Positions 39,648-48,331 of a DNA stretch of 64,000 nucleotides are shown here, one piece after another. The notes below the pieces were generated by a model. That model saw only the letters and a list, made by a program, of their open reading frames with translations. It searched no databases and had not been told where the DNA came from. The translations under genes were made by a program, and so were the position numbers. The stretch comes from Pseudomonas sp. S09G 359 (lineage in GTDB: Bacteria > Pseudomonadota > Gammaproteobacteria > Pseudomonadales > Pseudomonadaceae), in the NCBI RefSeq assembly GCF_002843605.1, contig NZ_CP025263.1, forward strand, positions 3,935,501 to 3,999,500, read 5' to 3'. Numbering within the stretch: position 1 is the stretch's first letter; every line of letters starts with the position of its first letter.

Positions 39648-40538
39648 AATCACAGCACAACAATTGCTCTTCCCGCTACTTAGCAATCACACTATCCGTA
39701 TTAGCAAACCTGCTTCTGGGGTTATCATCGCTTTATTGGCGCGCACTGGGCGACCTCCCCTCAATAACATTGGTCGGCTATCGAATTGTACTGTCCGCAC
39801 TTATACTTATCTGTTTTATACTCATTTTTTCGACATGCACAGCAAATAAAGAATTACACCCTAAAGCTCATCTGCCTGCACGCCATTGCATCCATCCTCA
39901 TCGCTATCAATTGGGCAGTCTTTATCTTGGCGTCGATTAACGGATACCTCTTGGAGAGTGGGCTTGGGTATCTGCTAGCGCCGTTCATCTCCATCGCACT
40001 TGGCGCGGTCGTTTACCGCGAACACTTGACCACAAGAAAAACGCTATCGACCGTCATTGCCTTTAGCGCAATCGCCGCACTGATAATATCTGCCAAACAA
40101 CTGAACCACTGGACTTATCTGTTAATCGCCTCGACGTGGGGCGCCTACACCTATATAAAAAAATTAACTTCTTTAGATGCAATAAACGGCTTGCTTATAG
40201 AAACACTATTTTTGACTATCTGCCTGGCACTGGTGACAATTTTTCTTGAGCTGCCTGTTGTCTGGCCTTACGAACTACCTACGCAGTCAGGTCATTTGAT
40301 CTGGCTGGCGGGCTGGGCCTCCATCATCCCTTTACTAATGTTTTCGTACGCCACCGGAAAAATACCAATCTCTATAACCGGATTTATACAATTCATACTA
40401 CCCCTTACACTTTTCGCCCTGGCACTACTTTTGCGCACGCAAGCAATATCCAACACCTCATTTACATTAATCATTTCAACAGCCGGCCTACTGATCATTC
40501 TCATTACTTACGACCTCATAAAACCGCGACAGCCATAA
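39644..40538 (+). pseudogene. RarD/EamA-type transporter, frameshifted
   Basis: The first frame (from ATG 39644) encodes MKSQHNNCSSRYLAITLSVL and the first membrane segments. The second frame carries the rest (AIASILIAINWAVFILASIN, NGYLLESGLGYLLAPFISIA). Removing one T from the T6 run at 39825-39830 joins them into about 297 residues with roughly ten membrane segments, the normal length of RarD-like permeases. The break could be a true mutation, a phase-variable tract or a sequencing error. The gene starts inside the ProC-like stop codon. Confidence 0.75.
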
Positions 40539-40558
40539 AGAAGAACGCACAATGAAAC

Positions 40559-41260
40559 ATGCTGAATGAAGCCGTTCGCTCGGGGGCGATTATGGAGTTT
40601 GGCGACACGGTAGTAAGCCTCGAAAACCATACCGCGGGAGTGCGCGTGGCCACCAGAAGCGGGCGTATTCATTTTGCGAGAGCGGCGTTAGTCACAGCAG
40701 GCCCCTGGATAACCACCCGCCTCATGCCAGAGCTATCAGACTTTCTGGAGCCGCGGCAGGTACCCGTATATTGGTTCACGCCAAAAATCGACTCAGGAAT
40801 ATTATTCTCAATGGAGCACTTTCCCGTATTTCTCTACGAGTGCGTGGACGGGGGCCTCCTTTACGGAGTTCCATCAATTGTCAGCAATGAACCAGGCGTC
40901 AAAATAGGGTTTCACAATCGACAGCAAACACCTATTGCTCCTGACTGGAACAACACTCCGGTGAAAAAGAGGTATTTGAGCGCATTAGCCGCGACGGTTG
41001 AGTCAATATTTCCGGAGCTTGAACATTCACCTACTAAAGCTAAAAACTGTCTCTATACCATGAGCAAGGACGAGTCATTCTTGATCGGTAAATCCAAGAA
41101 CCTGCACTCAGTTTATTTCGCATCTGCATGCTCAGGCCACGGTTTCAAATTCGCGCCAGCCATAGGTGATGCTTTAGCCAAGCTGGCAACTGGACAGCAA
41201 CCAAACGTCCCGCTTTCAGTGTTTTCTGCAGGACGCTTTGATCGTGCTTTGCCTACATGA
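40559..41260 (+). pseudogene. C-terminal fragment of a SolA/monomeric sarcosine oxidase-like protein
   Basis: The remaining 233 codons match the second part of flavin-dependent N-methyltryptophan/sarcosine oxidases (ALVTAGPWITTRLMPELSDF, SACSGHGFKFAPAIGDALAK). The N-terminal FAD-binding Rossmann part, about 150 residues, is absent. Just upstream, ATG AAA CAT GCT GAA TGA (40552-40569) looks like the original start joined out of frame after a deletion. Without the dinucleotide-binding domain it should not be functional. Confidence 0.75.
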
Positions 41261-41271
41261 GTATCGAAAGA

Positions 41272-41330
41272 GCCCACCCGGCTCACCAGCGCAATCCTTG
41301 CGCCGTTTAAGTCCCCTGAGCCGGGTGGGC
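41272..41330. terminator. Nested hairpin at the right edge of the low-GC block
   Basis: GCCCACCCGGCTCA (41272-41285) pairs perfectly with TGAGCCGGGTGGGC (41317-41330). Its loop contains the second copy of GCGCAATCCTTGCGCC (41289-41304), itself a hairpin. No T-run follows. It lies 11 bp after the oxidase fragment. Confidence 0.55.
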
Positions 41331-41413
41331 GGGCGGCATCATAGGCAGTGAGATGCGCCCTGTCTCTCAGATAAATCTGAACAAATATTACCGTCCAGCG
41401 CAGGACGGGCCGT

Positions 41414-41638
41414 TTAGCCCAACCGTCCCACGATCTCGTCTTTGACCAACAAGCGTTTCTTCTTCAGCTTCTCCACATCCTCGTCACTGGCACTGGCCGA
41501 TTCCGCCTTCAGCACCAGCGCGTCAGCTGCGTCGTATTGGGTGAGCAGCGAGTCCAGGCGTTTATCGCTTGCCCTGCGTTCGTGAACGGCTTCCTTGCTC
41601 AAGCCCAAATCCTGATACAGGTCGTGTTTCACTGGCAT
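41414..41638 (-). CDS. DUF465 (YdcH-type) small protein
   Basis: This 74-residue protein is a predicted helical hairpin or coiled coil (HERRASDKRLDSLLTQYDAA and DVEKLKKKRLLVKDEIVGRL), as in the DUF465/YdcH family. The function is unknown. The start at 41636-41638 follows CGGAGG, which rules out the longer frame. It stands alone between the low-GC block and the transketolase gene. Confidence 0.85.
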   Translation of the reverse strand: MPVKHDLYQDLGLSKEAVHERRASDKRLDSLLTQYDAADALVLKAESASASDEDVEKLKKKRLLVKDEIVGRLG

Positions 41639-41813
41639 GGCGTACCTCCGCAAGTTGATCAATGGCTTACGCCCTTGAAACTAGACCATTGCGAGGGGTC
41701 TTGTCATGTCCTGGGTCAAACCATCCCCGTTCGTCGCGGCGCGGCCGATGGGATCAAACCTTTGCCGCGCCCTGCCCTCCACTGTAGATCGTCACTCAAG
41801 GGGGACCGATTTT

Positions 41814-43871
41814 ATGATTCGCGCTACCGCTGCTGTCGACACCCAATGCGTCAACACCCTGCGCACGCTGGCCATGGATGCCGTGCAGAAGGCCAACTCC
41901 GGCCACCCGGGCACGCCCATGGGCCTGGCGCCGGTGGGATATACCTTGTGGAGCCGCTTCCTGCGCTACCACCCGGAGCAGCCCGACTGGCCCAACCGTG
42001 ACCGTTTTGTGTTGTCGGTGGGGCATGCGTCGATGCTGTTGTATTCGCTGCTGCACCTGGCCGGGGTGGTCGAGATCGATGCCCATGGCCAACGCACCGG
42101 GCAGCCGGCGATCAGCCTGGACGATATCAAGCAATTCCGCCAAATGGGCTCCAAGACCCCAGGCCACCCCGAATACCGCATGACCACCGGCGTCGAAACC
42201 ACCACCGGCCCCCTCGGCCAGGGCTGCGCCAACAGCGTCGGCATGGCCATGGCCGAGCGCTGGCTGGGCCAGCGTTTCAACCGCGACGGCGAGGTGTTGT
42301 TCGACTACAACGTGTACACCCTGTGTGGCGACGGCGACATGATGGAGGGCATCAGCAGCGAAGCGGCGTCGATGGCCGGCCACTTGAAGCTGGATAACCT
42401 GTGCTGGATCTACGACAACAACACCATCAGCATCGAGGGCCACACCGAGCTTGCGTTCAGCGAAGCCGTGATCAAGCGCTTCCAGGCCTACGGCTGGCAC
42501 ACCTTGCACGTTACCGACGCGAATGACTTGCAGGCGCTGAGCACAGCCCTGGAGACGTTCCAGGCGAACACCGGCGCGCCGACCCTGATCGTGGTCGACA
42601 GCGTGATCGGCTACGGCTCGCCTCACAAACACAACACCGCCGCCGCCCATGGCGAGCCGCTGGGTGCGGACGAAATCCGCCTGACCAAGGCCGCGTATGG
42701 CTGGCCCGAGGATTCCAGCTTCCTGGTACCCGATGAGGCCCGAACGGCTTTGCGCGATGCCCTGCGCGAGCGCGCCGAGCCGTTGTACCAGCAATGGAAC
42801 CAGACCCTGGCCAGCCTCGACCCGCAACTGGCGGATGAACTCAAGCGCATGCGCGCCGGGGAAATGCCCGCGCAATGGCAGACCGAACTGCCCCACTACG
42901 CCACCGATGCCAAGGGTATCGCCAGCCGCGCGGCGGGTGGCGAGGTGCTCAACGCTTTCGCCGAGCAGATCCCGTGGTTGCTCGGCGGCTCGGCGGACTT
43001 GTCGCCCTCGACCAAAACCAACCTCACCTTCGACGGTGCCGGACGCTTCAGCGCCGACGACTACAGCGGGCGCAACCTGCACTTCGGCATCCGTGAGCAC
43101 GCCATGGGCGCGATTGCCAATGGCATGGCGCTGTCCTACCTGCGGCCGTACACCTCGACATTCCTGGTATTCAGCGACTATATGAAGCCGCCGATCCGCC
43201 TGGCGGCGATCATGGAGTTGCCGGTGGTGTTCGTGTTTACCCACGACTCGATCGGCGTGGGTGAAGACGGGCCGACCCACCAGCCCATCGAGCACCTGAC
43301 CCAACTGCGCGCCACACCTGGGCTGCTGACCCTGCGCCCGGGGGATGCCAATGAAACCCTGGAACTGTGGAAAGTCGCCCTGGCGCAAACCCATCGCCCC
43401 AGCTGCGTGGTGCTGTCGCGCCAACCGCTGCCGACGTTGGACCGTACGCAGTATGCGCCAGCGTCCGGTGCGGCCAAGGGCGCTTATGTGTTGGCCGGGG
43501 CTGATGCGCCGGCTGTCATCTTGATCGCCACGGGCAGCGAGGTGAGCCTGGCGGTGGACGCCTATGAACAGCTCAAGGGCGAAGGGGTTGCCGCGCGAGT
43601 CGTGTCCATGCCCAGCTGGGAGTTGTTTGAAGACCAGGATCAGGCCTACCGCGACAGCGTGTTGCCGCCTGCGGTGAAAGCCCGCGTGGTGGTGGAACAG
43701 GCCGGCCCCCTGGGTTGGGACCGCTACGTCGGGCAGACCGGCGCCAAGGTGGTAATGAACAGCTTTGGCGCATCGGCGCCGCTGGCCAAGTTGCAGGAGC
43801 AGTTTGGGTTTACTGTGGCGAATGTAGTGAAGCAGGCCAAGCAACAGATTCAACTGACTAAAACACTTTAA
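41814..43871 (+). CDS. Transketolase
   Basis: This 685-residue thiamin-diphosphate enzyme of the pentose phosphate pathway transfers two-carbon ketol units. The ThDP motif GDGDMMEG (172-179) begins the canonical GDG...NN stretch that ends in WIYDNN. The N-terminal AMDAVQKANSGHPGTPMGLA and the DLSPSTKTNL and FIRE-like HFGIREHAMG segments are typical. AAGGGGG precedes the ATG. It is not beside epd/gapA-type genes, as the main Pseudomonas tktA is, so it may be a second transketolase; that is an inference. Confidence 0.92.
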   Translation: MIRATAAVDTQCVNTLRTLAMDAVQKANSGHPGTPMGLAPVGYTLWSRFLRYHPEQPDWPNRDRFVLSVGHASMLLYSLLHLAGVVEIDAHGQRTGQPAISLDDIKQFRQMGSKTPGHPEYRMTTGVETTTGPLGQGCANSVGMAMAERWLGQRFNRDGEVLFDYNVYTLCGDGDMMEGISSEAASMAGHLKLDNLCWIYDNNTISIEGHTELAFSEAVIKRFQAYGWHTLHVTDANDLQALSTALETFQANTGAPTLIVVDSVIGYGSPHKHNTAAAHGEPLGADEIRLTKAAYGWPEDSSFLVPDEARTALRDALRERAEPLYQQWNQTLASLDPQLADELKRMRAGEMPAQWQTELPHYATDAKGIASRAAGGEVLNAFAEQIPWLLGGSADLSPSTKTNLTFDGAGRFSADDYSGRNLHFGIREHAMGAIANGMALSYLRPYTSTFLVFSDYMKPPIRLAAIMELPVVFVFTHDSIGVGEDGPTHQPIEHLTQLRATPGLLTLRPGDANETLELWKVALAQTHRPSCVVLSRQPLPTLDRTQYAPASGAAKGAYVLAGADAPAVILIATGSEVSLAVDAYEQLKGEGVAARVVSMPSWELFEDQDQAYRDSVLPPAVKARVVVEQAGPLGWDRYVGQTGAKVVMNSFGASAPLAKLQEQFGFTVANVVKQAKQQIQLTKTL

Positions 43872-43978
43872 ATGTGGGAGGGGGCTTGCCCCCGATGGCG
43901 GTGTGTCAGTCACAGTATCTATATCTGACCCACCGCGATCGGGGGCAAGTCGAATCGTCGCACCGCCCCTCCCACATT
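43871..43978. repeat. REPIN with variant right arm
   Basis: The left core is the standard GTGGGAGGGGGCTTGCCCCC. The right arm reads GGGGGCAAG, then TCGAATCGTCGCACCG, then CCCCTCCCAC, so about 16 bp replace the usual hairpin tip. It separates the convergent transketolase and uvrA-like genes. Confidence 0.85.
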
Positions 43979-43994
43979 TGAACTAAGTTGCCTG

Positions 43995-46514
43995 TTAGAT
44001 CAGTTCTCTGGCCAGAAACGGCGCAGTACGACTGGCTTTACTCTTGGCAACTTTCTGCGGCGTACCACACGCCACCACCTTCCCGCCCAAATCCCCCGCC
44101 CCTGGCCCGATGTCGATCACCCAGTCACTCTGGGCCACCACGCGCATTTCGTGTTCCACCACGACCACCGTGTGGCCGGCGTCCACCAAATGGTTGAGCT
44201 GGCTGAGCAAGCGGTCGACATCCCGTGGGTGCAGCCCGGTGGTCGGCTCGTCCAGCACATACAACGTGGCACCACGGGCATTGCGTTGCAGCTCGGTGGC
44301 CAGCTTGATGCGCTGCGCTTCGCCGCCGGACAGTTCAGTCGCCGGTTGGCCCAGGCGCAGATACCCCAGGCCGATATCGCGCAACACCTGCAACGAGCGC
44401 AGCACACCCGGTTGCTCGGCAAACACTTCCACCGCCTGCTCCACCGTGAGCCCCAGCACCTGCGCGATGTTCAGGCCTTGCCAGGTGATCGCCAGGGTCT
44501 CGGGGTTATAGCGCGCGCCGTGGCAGGTCGGGCATGGCGCGTACACGCTGGGCATAAACAGCAACTCGACGCTGACAAAGCCTTCGCCTTCGCAGTTCGG
44601 ACAGCGGCCCTTGGCGACGTTGAAGGAGAACTGGCCTGCGTCGTAATGGCGTTTTTTCGCTGCCGGTGTGGCGGCGAACAGTTTGCGCACGTTGTCGAAC
44701 AAACCGGTGTAGGTCGCAAGGTTCGAGCGCGGGGTGCGGCCGATGGGTTTCTGGTCCACCTGCACCAGGCGGCGGATGTGCTCCAGGCCGGCGCTGATGT
44801 GCCCGCCGCTGGTTTGCGGCGCGTCGTCTTCCAGGCTCGGTTCTTCGTCGCTCTCCACGCGGCTGCCAAGGCCGCTGCCCACCAGTTCCAGCAGCGCCTG
44901 GCTGACCAGGCTGGACTTGCCCGAGCCGGAGATCCCGGTCACCGCCGTAAAGCAGCCCAACGGGAAGTCCACGTTCAAGCTCTTGAGGTTATTGCGCGTC
45001 ACGCCTTGCAGGCTCAGCCAGCCGGCGGGTTCACGGCGCTCCTGGTTCGAAGCACGCTGCTCGGCAAACAGGTAGGCGCGGGTTTGCGACGCCTCAACGT
45101 CGGCCAAACCGGCAGGCGGCCCGCTGTACAGCACTTGCCCGCCATGCTCGCCGGCGGCCGGGCCGACGTCGATCAGCCAGTCTGCGCGGCGCATGGTTTC
45201 CAGGTCATGCTCCACCACAAACAATGAATTGCCGGCCGCCTTCAAACGTTCAAGCGCGGTGAACAGCGCTTCGCCGTCCGCTGGGTGCAACCCCGCCGAG
45301 GGTTCATCCAGCACGTAGATCACACCGAACAGCTGCGAGCCCAATTGCGTGGCCAGGCGCAGGCGCTGTAACTCCCCGGATGACAAGGTTGGCGTGCTGC
45401 GCTCCAGGGACAGGTAGCCCAGGCCCAGCTCGGTCAAGGTGCTGACGCGCCCAAGCAAATCCTCGGCGATACGCTGGGCCGCCAGGCGTTTTTCCACCGA
45501 CAGTTTCATCTTGTCCTGCCCCACCGCCACCGGCCGTAGCACCTCGGCCAGTTGGGTCAGCGACAGTTGCGCCAACTCGCCGATATCGAGCCCGGCAAAC
45601 TTCACCGACAGCGCCGCCTTGGTCAGGCGTTTGCCCTCGCACAACGGGCAGGCGCTGCCCTGCATGAACTGCGACACGCGCTTTTTCATCAGCGCGCTTT
45701 GGGTGTGGGTGAAGGTGTGCAGGATATAGCGCCGCGCGCCGCTGAAGGTGCCCTGGTAACTCGGCTCCAGCTTGCGCTTTACGGCGTCGCGGGTCTGCTC
45801 CGGAGTGAAGCCGGCATACACCGGCGCGGTGGGGGTTTCTTCGGTGAAGAGGATCCAGTCGCGCTGCTTTTTCGGCAGGTCGCGCCAGGGGATGTCGACG
45901 TCATAACCGAGGGTCACCAGGATGTCGCGCAGGTTCTGCCCCTGCCACGCCAACGGCCAAGAGGCCACGGCGCGCTGGCGGATGGTCAAGGACGGATCGG
46001 GCACCATCAGCGCTTCGGTCACTTCATACACACGGCCCAGGCCGTGACATTGCGGGCAGGCGCCCTGGGGCAGGTTCGGCGAAAAGTCCTCGGCGTACAG
46101 CATCGCCTGCCCCGGCGGGTAGCTGCCGGCGCGCGAATACAGCATGCGGATCAGGCTCGACAAGGTGGTCACGCTGCCCACCGACGAGCGCGCACTCGGC
46201 GTGCCGCGCTGCTGTTGCAGGGCTACGGCCGGCGGCAAGCCTTCGATGGAATCCACATCCGGCACACCCACCTGGTCGATCAGCCGCCGCGCGTAAGGCG
46301 CCACCGATTCGAAATAGCGGCGCTGGGCCTCGGCATACACCGTGGAAAACGCCAGGGACGATTTGCCCGAGCCGGACACGCCGGTAAACACCACCAGGGC
46401 ATCCCGAGGAATATCCACATCGACGTTTTGCAGGTTGTGTTCGCGGGCGCCGCGCACGCGGACAAAGCCTGCGCGCTGGGCAGCGATCGGGGGGATGTTG
46501 CGCTGTGAAGTCAT
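43995..46514 (-). CDS. Class II UvrA-like ABC ATPase
   Basis: This 839-residue protein is related to UvrA, with two ABC ATPase modules: Walker [10 protein letters not shown] near residue 45 and GISGSGKSS near 560, and signatures LSSGELQR and LSGGEAQR. Zinc-type motifs CPQCHG, CPLCEG and CPNCEG-CPTCHG are present. The region after the first Walker A runs straight from [20 protein letters not shown] into the zinc motif, so the UvrB-binding domain of true UvrA (about 940 residues) is missing. Such class II proteins may protect against DNA-binding drugs. The ATG at 46512-46514 was chosen over an upstream TTG. Confidence 0.88.
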   Translation of the reverse strand: MTSQRNIPPIAAQRAGFVRVRGAREHNLQNVDVDIPRDALVVFTGVSGSGKSSLAFSTVYAEAQRRYFESVAPYARRLIDQVGVPDVDSIEGLPPAVALQQQRGTPSARSSVGSVTTLSSLIRMLYSRAGSYPPGQAMLYAEDFSPNLPQGACPQCHGLGRVYEVTEALMVPDPSLTIRQRAVASWPLAWQGQNLRDILVTLGYDVDIPWRDLPKKQRDWILFTEETPTAPVYAGFTPEQTRDAVKRKLEPSYQGTFSGARRYILHTFTHTQSALMKKRVSQFMQGSACPLCEGKRLTKAALSVKFAGLDIGELAQLSLTQLAEVLRPVAVGQDKMKLSVEKRLAAQRIAEDLLGRVSTLTELGLGYLSLERSTPTLSSGELQRLRLATQLGSQLFGVIYVLDEPSAGLHPADGEALFTALERLKAAGNSLFVVEHDLETMRRADWLIDVGPAAGEHGGQVLYSGPPAGLADVEASQTRAYLFAEQRASNQERREPAGWLSLQGVTRNNLKSLNVDFPLGCFTAVTGISGSGKSSLVSQALLELVGSGLGSRVESDEEPSLEDDAPQTSGGHISAGLEHIRRLVQVDQKPIGRTPRSNLATYTGLFDNVRKLFAATPAAKKRHYDAGQFSFNVAKGRCPNCEGEGFVSVELLFMPSVYAPCPTCHGARYNPETLAITWQGLNIAQVLGLTVEQAVEVFAEQPGVLRSLQVLRDIGLGYLRLGQPATELSGGEAQRIKLATELQRNARGATLYVLDEPTTGLHPRDVDRLLSQLNHLVDAGHTVVVVEHEMRVVAQSDWVIDIGPGAGDLGGKVVACGTPQKVAKSKASRTAPFLARELI

Positions 46515-46522
46515 GGGCAACC

Positions 46523-48226
46523 TTAGTGGGCTGAGAGCACGCTGCGCACCCGTTGCGTCAGGGCTTCGGGGCTGTAGGGCTTGCTCAGCAGATGAATGTC
46601 GGAGCTTAGCAGGTGATTGCTGGAAAGGATGTCGCGGGTGTGCCCGGAGGTGAACAGTACCGCCACGGGCGGTAATTGCGCGCGGGCCCAGTCGGCCAGG
46701 TCAGTGCTTTTGATGCGGCCGGGCATCACCACATCGGTAAAAATCAGCGCCGGCTGCAGGCCGGTTTGCAGCTTCGACATGGCCTGGTCGCCATCCTCGG
46801 CGACGAGTACCGTGTAACCCGACTGCTCGAGCACCTCGACCACGGTCATGCGCACGCCTTCATTGTCTTCAACCACCAGAATGGTTTCCTGGCCGCCCAC
46901 GGCCGCGACCGGTTCGGCCGGCACCTCCAGGCATTCTTCGCCAAGGCTGCGCGGGAAGTACAACTGCACCACGGTGCCCTGGCCGACTTCGCTGCACACC
47001 TCCACATGCCCACCGCTCTGCCGGACAAACCCGAACACCATGCTCAGGCCCAGGCCAGTGCCGTGGCCGTCACGCTTGGTGGTAAAAAACGGCTCGAACA
47101 CCTTCGCCCGAATCGCCGGCGGCATGCCCACCCCGGTGTCCGTCACCGTCAGGCGTACGTATTCACCTGGGCTGACACTTTTGCCCACGCAATCGTCGGG
47201 GTTGAGGATGATGTTTTCACCACTGATGCGAATCACGCCCTCGCCTTTCATTGCATCGCGGGCATTGATCGCCAGGTTCAGCAGTGCGTTTTCCAGCTGG
47301 TTGCGGTCAACGTTGATGCTCCAGGAGTCTTGGGGCAATTGCACATCGATATGGATGGTTTCGCCCAGCGCACGTTGCAGCAGTTCGCCAAGCCCTGCAT
47401 AGATGCGCTGCGGGTTGTACACCGCCGGCGACAACGGCTGGCGACGCGCAAACGCCAGCAGTTGCGCCGACAGCTTGGCGCCACGCTCCACGGCCGCGAT
47501 GGCGGCACTGACGCGCCGTTGCACCTGGGCGTTGTCCGGTTCATGCCGGGCCAGCAGGTGCAGGTTGCCGGAGATCACTTGCAGCAGGTTATTGAAGTCA
47601 TGGGCCACGCCGCCGGTCAGGCCGCCGATGGCTTCAAGCTTTTGCGACTGGCGCAACTGGTCCTCGGCCGCTGAGCGCGCCTGCACTTCGGCGGCCACGC
47701 GTTGTTCGAGGTTGTGCGTGAGTTCTTGGCGCAGCCCTTCGGATTTCACCAACTCGGTGGTTTCCACCACAATTGCCAGCACCCCGGCCGGTTGCTGGTT
47801 ATCCCCGGCGACAGGGCTGTAATACAGGTCCAGCCACACGGTTTCGGGCTGGCCGTTACGCAGCAGCACCAGGTCCTTGTTGTTGAACGACAAGGTGCCG
47901 CCGGCCAGGCAGGTGTCCACCACGTGGCGGTTGAAGTCGGCCACTTCCGGCCAACCCAACTCTACCTGCGTGCCCAGCAGGTACGGGTGCCGGCCGCCGG
48001 CGAAAACCGAGTAACTGTCGTTGTAGATCATGTAGCCCTGCCGCCCCCACAGCATCACCATGGGCACCGGTGAGGCCAGCATCATTTGCACGGTACAGGA
48101 CAGGCTGGTGGACCATTGATCGAGTGGGCCAAGGTCGGTAGTCGACCAATCGAACGCACGGATCCGCTGGGCCATTTCGCCGGCCCAACCTTCACAGCCA
48201 TGGGGGTTTGATAAAAATTGCATCAT
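46523..48226 (-). CDS. Hybrid sensor histidine kinase (PAS-HisKA-HATPase-REC)
   Basis: This 567-residue cytosolic hybrid kinase has a PAS-like domain (about 25-160), a HisKA box GGVAHDFNN with H209, a HATPase domain with [11 protein letters not shown], and a C-terminal receiver with D498 (IFTDVVMPG). The first PAS ([30 protein letters not shown]) is of the same type as in the kinase at 18013-20550. It has no adjacent response regulator. It ends 8 bp before the uvrA-like start, so the two may be cotranscribed. Two adjacent ATGs are possible starts. Confidence 0.9.
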   Translation of the reverse strand: MMQFLSNPHGCEGWAGEMAQRIRAFDWSTTDLGPLDQWSTSLSCTVQMMLASPVPMVMLWGRQGYMIYNDSYSVFAGGRHPYLLGTQVELGWPEVADFNRHVVDTCLAGGTLSFNNKDLVLLRNGQPETVWLDLYYSPVAGDNQQPAGVLAIVVETTELVKSEGLRQELTHNLEQRVAAEVQARSAAEDQLRQSQKLEAIGGLTGGVAHDFNNLLQVISGNLHLLARHEPDNAQVQRRVSAAIAAVERGAKLSAQLLAFARRQPLSPAVYNPQRIYAGLGELLQRALGETIHIDVQLPQDSWSINVDRNQLENALLNLAINARDAMKGEGVIRISGENIILNPDDCVGKSVSPGEYVRLTVTDTGVGMPPAIRAKVFEPFFTTKRDGHGTGLGLSMVFGFVRQSGGHVEVCSEVGQGTVVQLYFPRSLGEECLEVPAEPVAAVGGQETILVVEDNEGVRMTVVEVLEQSGYTVLVAEDGDQAMSKLQTGLQPALIFTDVVMPGRIKSTDLADWARAQLPPVAVLFTSGHTRDILSSNHLLSSDIHLLSKPYSPEALTQRVRSVLSAH

Positions 48227-48331
48227 TTGACTCTGCGCAAAGAGAAGACAGCCGCAATTTTTGGAGCGCGTCGGGAGCAGATGGTTTCATCTTGTATAAC
48301 TCAGCGGGTCACCGCCGTACAAGCCACGGCC

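Larger units (their letters stand above)
38807..41288. other. Low-GC block of foreign appearance
   Basis: Between two hairpins that share a 16-bp core, about 2.5 kb has visibly lower GC and AT-rich codons unlike the genes on both sides. It holds a short open-frame remnant, a ProC-like reductase gene, a frameshifted EamA transporter gene and a truncated oxidase gene, all in one direction. No integrase, transposase or tRNA is present. Horizontal origin followed by decay is inferred. Confidence 0.65.

Noticed and set aside
38766..41330. Reading the flanking hairpins as integrase attachment sites
   Set aside because: There is no integrase or tRNA, and the repeats are terminator-like hairpins; kept only as an observation of a shared core.
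41796..43913. A 705-codon minus-strand frame opposite transketolase
   Set aside because: It is the mirror of a well-supported enzyme gene and runs into a REPIN at its start.
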